DNA of 64,000 nucleotides, from contig CABYHL010000003.1 in the NCBI GenBank assembly GCA_902518895.1, positions 1 to 64,000 of the forward strand. Direction: 5' to 3'. This DNA comes from an uncultured Alphaproteobacteria bacterium (GTDB lineage: Bacteria; Pseudomonadota; Alphaproteobacteria; HIMB59; GCA-002718135). Under the pieces are notes generated by a model. It made no database searches. It was not told where the DNA came from and worked only from the letters and a program-made list of their open reading frames with translations. This document shows positions 57,646-64,000 of the stretch, piece by piece (within the stretch, counting starts at the first letter, position 1; each line of letters starts with the position of its first letter). Position numbers and translations under genes: made by a program.

Positions 57646-58166
57646 TATTTATCTTCTTTTTTAGTTTTAACAGTTTTTTTAACAGTTTTCTTTACTGATT
57701 TTTTCTTAGTAGGTGAAGCTTTATTTACTGCTTTTTTTGTAACTGTCTTCTTTTTTGTAACTTTTACCTCTTTAGACTCAATTTTTTCTTTACTAAATTT
57801 AGTTTCAGTTTTTTTAACTTTTTTTGTTTCTGGTTCAGCGGTTGACTTTTTTCCACCATAAGAAATTGATTCTATTCTTAATACAGTTAGATATTGTCTA
57901 TGACCTTGTGTTAGTCTGTAATTTTGTCTTTTTCTTTTTTTAAAAACTATTATTTTTTTATCTCTGATTTGATCAACAATTTTTGCTTCAATTGAAGCAT
58001 CTTTTAGTAATGGCTCGCCTAAGCTATTTGTGCTTTGATCACTGATCGCTAATACATCAGTAATAGACACTTTATCACCTTTGGATCCCTCAAGTTTTTC
58101 TACTTTAAGTATCTGACCAGCTCTTGCTGAGTATTGCTTTCCACCAGTTTTGAAAATTGCTAACAT
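57645..58166 (-). CDS. rplU: 50S ribosomal protein L21 with ~70-aa Lys-rich C-terminal extension
   Basis: [56 protein letters not shown]; then KKVKKTETK...[15 protein letters not shown]. Confidence 0.96.
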   Translation of the reverse strand: MLAIFKTGGKQYSARAGQILKVEKLEGSKGDKVSITDVLAISDQSTNSLGEPLLKDASIEAKIVDQIRDKKIIVFKKRKRQNYRLTQGHRQYLTVLRIESISYGGKKSTAEPETKKVKKTETKFSKEKIESKEVKVTKKKTVTKKAVNKASPTKKKSVKKTVKKTVKTKKEDK

Positions 58167-58246
58167 ATCTTTTGATGGCGGGGTTTATAGTGAACTATGC
58201 TAATAGTCAAACTAAAAATATGGCGTAAATACTGGAAATAAAGACC

Positions 58247-58999
58247 TTAAAAGCTATCCTTTGCTTTTCGCAAATAAGCAAATAATTCAAAGTCTGTAAA
58301 ACCTAGCTCTTTCTTAATTATAGTACCTAATTTTGAATTTTGATTCAGGAATAAGTTATATTGTTTTTCATCTTCTAATAAAAAAGGTACGGATTTTCCT
58401 TTATTATTTAAATCATCAATAATTTTGTTTCTAACTGTCAAATAAGCACTTTCTTTTTTGAGTGTTTTCTCAAGAAAATTTAAATTGCTTAATGTATATT
58501 CATGACCACAATAAATAATTGTATTTTTATCTAACTCATTGATTATTTTTAAACTGTTAAACATTTCATTTAATGTTCCTTCAAACACACGACCACAACC
58601 AAGTCTGAACAGTGTATCACCACAAAATAAAACACCATTATTTTCATCATAGTAAATTATATGATCTAATGTATGCCCGGGTGTTTTTATTATTCTAAAT
58701 GTATTTAAGCAGGAGCTGACTTCATCTCCATCATGTAAAACGAATCTTGTATTTTCAATCTGAGCACTTGGAGAGTGTATATTAACTTCTGGAAAAGCAT
58801 TAAGTATTCCTTTTATACCTGATGTGTGATCTTTATGATGATGTGTAATAAATATATCTTCTATAGTTAAATTGTATTCAAGAGCAAAATTTAATATAGG
58901 ATTACTATCAGCAGGATCTATAACACAGCTCCTAAGCTTGTCATTATATAAAACAAAAGAGTAGTTATCTTTTAATTGATTTATAATTTCAACTTTCAT
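58247..58999 (-). CDS. gloB: Hydroxyacylglutathione hydrolase (glyoxalase II)
   Basis: ITHHHKDHTSGIKGI; PGHTLDHIIYY; LFCGDTLFRLGCGRVFEGT; YCGHEYTLSN. Confidence 0.95.
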   Translation of the reverse strand: MKVEIINQLKDNYSFVLYNDKLRSCVIDPADSNPILNFALEYNLTIEDIFITHHHKDHTSGIKGILNAFPEVNIHSPSAQIENTRFVLHDGDEVSSCLNTFRIIKTPGHTLDHIIYYDENNGVLFCGDTLFRLGCGRVFEGTLNEMFNSLKIINELDKNTIIYCGHEYTLSNLNFLEKTLKKESAYLTVRNKIIDDLNNKGKSVPFLLEDEKQYNLFLNQNSKLGTIIKKELGFTDFELFAYLRKAKDSF

Positions 59000-59006
59000 C
59001 TAATAA

Positions 59007-59690
59007 CTAATTTGCAATAACAGAATTTTTTGCAAAAACTTTTTTTGATGATTTAATTTTTATTGGTTCAAAATTTTTATAACTTAATAAAAAGATAGCT
59101 TCGTGAGTGAAAAAATTTACTCCAGTAACTGATTCACTTATATCAAATTGCTTACCTTTTGATGTTAATCCAATACTTTTTTCAATCACAATATTCATTT
59201 CATTACACAAATTCAAAAAATCCTTAATTGTAAAAAAATGAATGTTAGGTGTGTCATACCATGTATAAGGTAAACTTTCTGTTACTGGCATTTTTCCAGA
59301 TATTAAAAGCTGTAATCTTATTTTCCAATGTCCAAAGTTAGGAAAAGAAACAATTGCTTTTGATCCTATTCTTAATAATTCAGATAGAATATCTTTGGGT
59401 TTCATCATTGCTTGTAAAGTTTGACTTAAAATTACATAATCAAAACTATTATTTGAATATTGAGATAAATCTAATTCGGCATTTCCATGTACAACATTGA
59501 AACCCCTTGCGATAGCATTTGCTGCTAGATCTCTATTTAATTCAATGCCATGAGTTATCGCATTACGATTATTTTCTAATTGCTCCATAAGACCGCCATC
59601 ACCACATCCAATATCTAGGATTTTTCTATCTTGTGCGATAAGTGTTTCAATAAGAGACCAATCTTTTCTTATGCTATTAATTTTATTCAT
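59007..59690 (-). CDS. metW: Methionine biosynthesis protein MetW
   Basis: ILDIGCGDGGLMEQL; YVILSQTLQAMMKPKDIL; downstream of metX with 8-nt overlap. Confidence 0.94.
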   Translation of the reverse strand: MNKINSIRKDWSLIETLIAQDRKILDIGCGDGGLMEQLENNRNAITHGIELNRDLAANAIARGFNVVHGNAELDLSQYSNNSFDYVILSQTLQAMMKPKDILSELLRIGSKAIVSFPNFGHWKIRLQLLISGKMPVTESLPYTWYDTPNIHFFTIKDFLNLCNEMNIVIEKSIGLTSKGKQFDISESVTGVNFFTHEAIFLLSYKNFEPIKIKSSKKVFAKNSVIAN

Positions 59691-60831
59691 CTATCTTTGC
59701 AAAGTTGTTTGTTAGGAAACCTTTTATTACATCATCTAACTGTGGTTCCTCTAATAAAAAACTATCATGTCCTTTATCAGTATCAATTTCTAAAAAGCTT
59801 ACTTCTCTTGATAGAGAATTTAATTGATTTACAATAATTTTACTTTCTATTGTAGGGAATAACCAATCCGAGGTAAAAGAGACAATTAAATATTTTAAAT
59901 GGTTATTTGGATTATGACTAAACTCAATATTTTTTCTAAATGTTTCATCATGATCAAAATAATCCATAGCCCTTGTTAAATAAAGATATGAATTTGCATC
60001 AAATCTTTCAACAAATGATTTACCTTGATATCTCAGATAACTCTCAACTTGAAAATCAGCATCAAACCCAAAAGAAATAATATCTCTTGATTGAAGTTTT
60101 CTTCCAAATTTTCTATGCATCGCATTTTCGGATAAATATGTGATATGTGCAATCATTCTTGCTACTGATAGACCTCTTTCTGGCACTTCATTATTTTCAA
60201 AATACTTTCCATTTTTCCAAATAGGATCACTCATTATTGCCTGTCGCCCAACTTCATGAAATGCAATATTTTGAGCGGAATGTTTTAAAGCGCCCGCAAT
60301 ATGTATAATATTTAAAATTTTATCTGGAAAATCGATTGCCCATTGAAGTGCTTGCATTGCTCCCATCGAACCACCAATGACAGAAAATAACTTCTCTATA
60401 TTTAAACTTTCAATCAATAAAGATTGAGCCTTCACCATATCTTTTATTGTTACGGAAGGAAAATTACCACCATATGCAACATCAATTCCATTTTGTAACT
60501 CTTTAGGACCAGTTGATCCAGCACAACCGCCGAGTACATTTGAGCAAATTACAAAAAATTTGTTTGTATCAATTGGTTTATTAGGTCCAACCATTCTAGA
60601 CCACCAACCTTCTCTCCCAGTAATGGGATTGTTCCCAGCAACATATTGATCTCCAGTTAAAGCATGGCAAACAAGAATAGCATTTGTTTTATCAGTATTT
60701 AATTTACCATATGCTTTGAATGCTAGTTTAAAACTATCTATTATATCTCCTGATTCTAGTTTTAAATTAATATTCTCAAAATAGGCTATTTCGCTTTCAA
60801 GTTTTGTATCAGTAGTAAATTTTGTATTCAT
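59683..60831 (-). CDS. metX: Homoserine O-acetyltransferase
   Basis: ILVCHALTGDQYVAG; VIGGSMGAMQALQWAIDFPDKI. Confidence 0.95.
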   Translation of the reverse strand: MNTKFTTDTKLESEIAYFENINLKLESGDIIDSFKLAFKAYGKLNTDKTNAILVCHALTGDQYVAGNNPITGREGWWSRMVGPNKPIDTNKFFVICSNVLGGCAGSTGPKELQNGIDVAYGGNFPSVTIKDMVKAQSLLIESLNIEKLFSVIGGSMGAMQALQWAIDFPDKILNIIHIAGALKHSAQNIAFHEVGRQAIMSDPIWKNGKYFENNEVPERGLSVARMIAHITYLSENAMHRKFGRKLQSRDIISFGFDADFQVESYLRYQGKSFVERFDANSYLYLTRAMDYFDHDETFRKNIEFSHNPNNHLKYLIVSFTSDWLFPTIESKIIVNQLNSLSREVSFLEIDTDKGHDSFLLEEPQLDDVIKGFLTNNFAKIDE

Positions 60832-60876
60832 ATCTTTTTAGTCTAACACTATTTGAAAGAACGAAGGAGGAGTGTA

Positions 60877-60930
60877 AACGCTTTAGCTGATTATTGCTCC
60901 ACCCGCAAGCTGTCTCAAATCGGTGATAAT
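60877..60930 (-). ncRNA. SAM-II-type riboswitch aptamer upstream of metX-metW
   Basis: Minus strand ATTATCACCGATTTGAGACAGCTTGCGGGTGGAGCAATAATCAGCTAAAGCG: P1 CACC/GGTG, L1 GATTTGA...CTTGC and 3' AGCTAAA match the SAM-II pseudoknot core; upstream of a methionine-biosynthesis gene. Confidence 0.85.
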
Positions 60931-60934
60931 AGGT

Positions 60935-60962
60935 CTTATATTTATATATCTTTCTAAGTCAA
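60935..60962 (-). promoter_or_regulatory. Putative sigma-70 promoter driving the riboswitch-metXW transcript
   Basis: Minus strand TTGACT (60962-60957), 16-nt spacer, TATAAG (60940-60935), just upstream of the aptamer. Confidence 0.6.
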
Positions 60963-61040
60963 TAAATCGTCATTTTTTAAATTAAATACTACTTTATTTT
61001 GATTTATCGTTAGATAGTTTGTAAAGAAACGTCCAAAATT

Positions 61041-62390
61041 ATGAAAAATAAAGAATTAGACAATTTAAGAAGCAAAATTAATAACATTGATGATGAGATT
61101 TTATCTTTATTATCTAATCGCTCTAAAATTGTTTTAGAAATAGGAAAACACAAAAAAGATAATTCAGTTGTTGATCTAGATAGAGAACAAAAGATTCTCG
61201 ACAGATTAAGCTCTAAATTTACAGGATCTTATCCGAAAGATACTATTGTTAGACTTTGGAGAGAAATTTTTCAATCTTCTGAAAAACTTCAAAAGTTAAC
61301 TAAAGAAAATATTCAATCAAAAAGATCTATAGAAAATATTAATGTTTATAAAGGTGGTAAGGCAAAGTTAAATAACAATAAAAGAGTTATCAAACTTTCT
61401 TCAAATGAAAATCCTTATGGTGCTTCACCGAAAGCAATTGAATTGTTAGAGACAAAAAATATTAATCATGATTTACACAGATACCCAGAAATTGATGGAT
61501 CATCATTAAGAGAAGCAATAGCTAAAAATTTTTCTATTGATAGTAATAGAATTATTCTTGGCTCTGGCTCAGATGAAGTTTTATTATTTGCAGCTTTGGC
61601 ATTTTGTCAAGATGGCGATGAAATTCTTCACGCAAACCACGGCTTTGAGATGTATTCAATTGTGAGTAAAGTAGTTGGTGCTGTTCCAAAAAAAATTAAG
61701 GAAGATGCAAATTTCAATTTAAATATTGAAAATCTCATAGATCAAACAAATGACGCTACTAAAGTTATTTATATTGCATCACCTAATAATCCAACTGGAA
61801 CTTATTTGTCTAGAGACCAACTCGTTAAGTTAATGAGTAGTATTTCTAAAAATATTATAGTTGTTATAGATGGGGCATATGTCGAATATGTACAAAAAGA
61901 CGATTATGATAAAGGATTTAGTTTAACAGATGAATACGAGAATCTTATTTTAACAAGAACATTTTCAAAAACATATGGACTCGCAGCTTTAAGAGTAGGC
62001 TGGTGTTATACCAGTCAAAAAATAGCTGATATAATTAATAAAATAAAACCTCCTTTTAATACGACAACTATTTCACAGTCTCTTGCAATTAAAGCTTTGG
62101 AAGATAAAGAACATATTGAAAACTCTGTTAAATTAAATTCTGAAATTAAAGATTGGTTTGAAAAAGAGCTCAAACTTCTAAATATTAAGATCAGACAAAC
62201 TGAAGGTAATTTTACTTTAATTGAAACTTCAGAAGAAGAAGCTGAGAAAATTAGTAATCATCTTATGAATGATGGCATTATTATAAGGCGTTTAAATAGT
62301 TATAATCTGCCCAATTTTTTGAGAATTAGTATTGGTACAAAAGAAGAAATGAATTTGACAGTTGAAAGTTTGAAGAAATTTAATGTCTAA
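61041..62390 (+). CDS. Fused chorismate mutase (AroQ type) / HisC-type aminotransferase
   Basis: N-term LDNLRSKINNIDDEILSLLSNRSKIVLEIGKHKK...REQKILDRL (AroQ); C-term KLSSNENPYGASPKAIELL...YIASPNNPTGTYLSRDQL...TRTFSKTYGLAALRVGW (PLP class I/II, HisC-like). Confidence 0.92.
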   Translation: MKNKELDNLRSKINNIDDEILSLLSNRSKIVLEIGKHKKDNSVVDLDREQKILDRLSSKFTGSYPKDTIVRLWREIFQSSEKLQKLTKENIQSKRSIENINVYKGGKAKLNNNKRVIKLSSNENPYGASPKAIELLETKNINHDLHRYPEIDGSSLREAIAKNFSIDSNRIILGSGSDEVLLFAALAFCQDGDEILHANHGFEMYSIVSKVVGAVPKKIKEDANFNLNIENLIDQTNDATKVIYIASPNNPTGTYLSRDQLVKLMSSISKNIIVVIDGAYVEYVQKDDYDKGFSLTDEYENLILTRTFSKTYGLAALRVGWCYTSQKIADIINKIKPPFNTTTISQSLAIKALEDKEHIENSVKLNSEIKDWFEKELKLLNIKIRQTEGNFTLIETSEEEAEKISNHLMNDGIIIRRLNSYNLPNFLRISIGTKEEMNLTVESLKKFNV

Positions 62391-63294
62391 AATAACTTAT
62401 GATTCAGCTCTGGTCATTGGTATGGGATTAATTGGATCATCCATAGCAAGGGCTCTCAAGGAAAATCAATTATCAAAAAAAATTTTTGCTATTGATAAGG
62501 AAAGTGAGGTAATAAGTACTTCAAAAAATTTAAATCTTGTGGATGCAATAGAGTGTGATTTAAATAAATATAATCAACAATTTGATATTATTTTTATTTG
62601 TACGCCTTTGAGTTCATATAGGGAAATATTTAAGCAATTGAATAGCTATGTTAATGAAACAACACTAGTAACAGATGTTGGTTCAACAAAAGTAAGTGTT
62701 ATAGAAGATTTTAAAGAATCAACTAATAATAAAAAAATTTTATTTGTTCCTGCCCACCCTATTGCTGGATTAGAGAAAAGTGGACCAGAATTTGGTTTCG
62801 CAAAGCTGTTTGAGAATAGGTATTGTATTTTGACCCCAACAGAAACTCAGAGTGAGATAACAAGATCAGTTTCAGATATTTGGGAGTCATTCGGAATGAA
62901 TATAGAAATCATGGAACCTAAACGTCATGACAGAGTACTAGCTATGACATCTCATATTCCACAACTCATTGCATATTCTGTCGTAGGAACTGCAACAGAG
63001 CTTGAATCTCAAATGAAAGATGAAGTAATTAAATATTCAGCTGCAGGTTTTAGAGATTTCACAAGATTGGCAGGTAGTGATCCAGTAATGTGGCGTGATG
63101 TTTATGAAAAAAATAAAGAAGCCGTTTTAGAAATGCTTGGTCGTTTCAGTGAAGATCTACTTACTTATCAAAAAGCAATAAGAAATAATGATTTAAAATA
63201 TTTGGAAGAAAAATTTATAAAATCAAAAGAAATTAGAAAAATTATTGAAGAGATTGGTCAAGCAGGAACTTTTGATCCCACAGAAAAGAATTAG
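62383..63294 (+). CDS. tyrC: Prephenate/arogenate dehydrogenase (TyrC/TyrA)
   Basis: ALVIGMGLIGSSIARAL; VTDVGSTKVSVI; PAHPIAGLEKSGPEFG; AAGFRDFTRLAGSDPVMWRDV. Confidence 0.94.
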   Translation: MSKITYDSALVIGMGLIGSSIARALKENQLSKKIFAIDKESEVISTSKNLNLVDAIECDLNKYNQQFDIIFICTPLSSYREIFKQLNSYVNETTLVTDVGSTKVSVIEDFKESTNNKKILFVPAHPIAGLEKSGPEFGFAKLFENRYCILTPTETQSEITRSVSDIWESFGMNIEIMEPKRHDRVLAMTSHIPQLIAYSVVGTATELESQMKDEVIKYSAAGFRDFTRLAGSDPVMWRDVYEKNKEAVLEMLGRFSEDLLTYQKAIRNNDLKYLEEKFIKSKEIRKIIEEIGQAGTFDPTEKN

Positions 63295-63998
63295 TTATCC
63301 AATAATAAATTTGATGCAGTTTCTATTCTATTTTGAACTTCGTTTAATAAAACTTTTTTATCTAAACCTTCATCAATTGTCGGTAAAAATTTTATAGTAA
63401 TTAACCCTTTCTCTAATACCCATGATTGTTTTGGCCAACATAAACCTGAATTTAAAGCTACAGGAAGGATTTTTCTTTTTGTATGATTATAAATTCCAAT
63501 AAAACCTGTCTTATAATCAGGTTTACTACCAGGTAGTTTTCTTGTTCCTTCGGGGAAAATAATAATTGAAGATCCAAAAGATAATTTTGATTGAACTTTT
63601 TGTAACATATCTCTCATAGCTTTTGTTCCACCATCTCTATTAATCGCAACCATATTAGACTTGAATAAATACTGGCCAAAAATTGGTATAAAGAAAAGCT
63701 CTCTTTTATGGACAAAAAAACAATCTTTTAAATAATAATAGAGTGCGAGTGTCTCAAATGCGGACTGATGTTTAGACGCAATTAAGACACTTTCATTTGG
63801 AATATTTTCTAAACCCTCAATTTTATGTTTAATATTACATATAAGATTAAGAAAAATAAAAATAACACGTATCCAAAGTTTCGTTGGATATTTAAGTAAA
63901 TAACTTGGCAATAAGAGAAAAGGTAAACATAAAATACCCATCAACACAGTCCATATAACCAAGGAAATATAAAATATTATACTTTTTAAAATTAACAT
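63291..63998 (-). CDS. plsC: 1-acyl-sn-glycerol-3-phosphate acyltransferase (PlsC family); start near window edge
   Basis: IASKHQSAFETLALY (HX4D-like region) and IIFPEGTRKLPGS. Confidence 0.88.
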   Translation of the reverse strand: MLILKSIIFYISLVIWTVLMGILCLPFLLLPSYLLKYPTKLWIRVIFIFLNLICNIKHKIEGLENIPNESVLIASKHQSAFETLALYYYLKDCFFVHKRELFFIPIFGQYLFKSNMVAINRDGGTKAMRDMLQKVQSKLSFGSSIIIFPEGTRKLPGSKPDYKTGFIGIYNHTKRKILPVALNSGLCWPKQSWVLEKGLITIKFLPTIDEGLDKKVLLNEVQNRIETASNLLLDN

Positions 63999-64000
63999 AC

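Noticed and set aside
58167-58246. L21 autoregulatory leader upstream of rplU
   Set aside because: No clear hairpin mimicking a ribosomal protein binding site could be supported by eye.

Overview
AT-rich 64 kb window from a compact, probably streamlined and marine-like, alphaproteobacterial chromosome. The taxonomic call is inferred from gene content (GcrA, CarD, RpoH, DUF1737, DUF484), gene order and base composition. Almost all of it is core housekeeping: fdxA-carD-rpoH; dusA, panB, dxs; gcrA; pgk; dapF-mtaB-ftsY-ispZ (minus); ffh-rpsP-rimM-trmD-rplS-leuCDB-asd; tRNA-Arg(TCG); a contiguous TCA operon sdhCDAB-mdh-sucCDAB-lpdA; tal and priA; atpHAGDC; rppH-ctpA-rsfS-nadD-proA-proB-obgE-rpmA-rplU (minus); gloB; metXW; a chorismate mutase/HisC-type aminotransferase fusion plus tyrC. 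I see no CRISPR array, prophage, transposon, toxin-antitoxin or defence island. The best leads are: (1) a ~136-nt apparently structured RNA in the long gap before sdhC; (2) a metallophosphoesterase-fold protein next to rpoH in which the recognisable metal-ligand motifs are substituted (candidate pseudo-phosphatase); (3) a long hairpin at the predicted 5' end of the ffh mRNA; (4) a SAM-II-type riboswitch with a good promoter upstream of metX; (5) the chorismate mutase-aminotransferase fusion; (6) 57-bp tandem repeats in rpsP and matching acidic tails on S16 and L19; (7) two translationally coupled small ORFs missing from the ORF track. No new multi-gene system is clearly evident.
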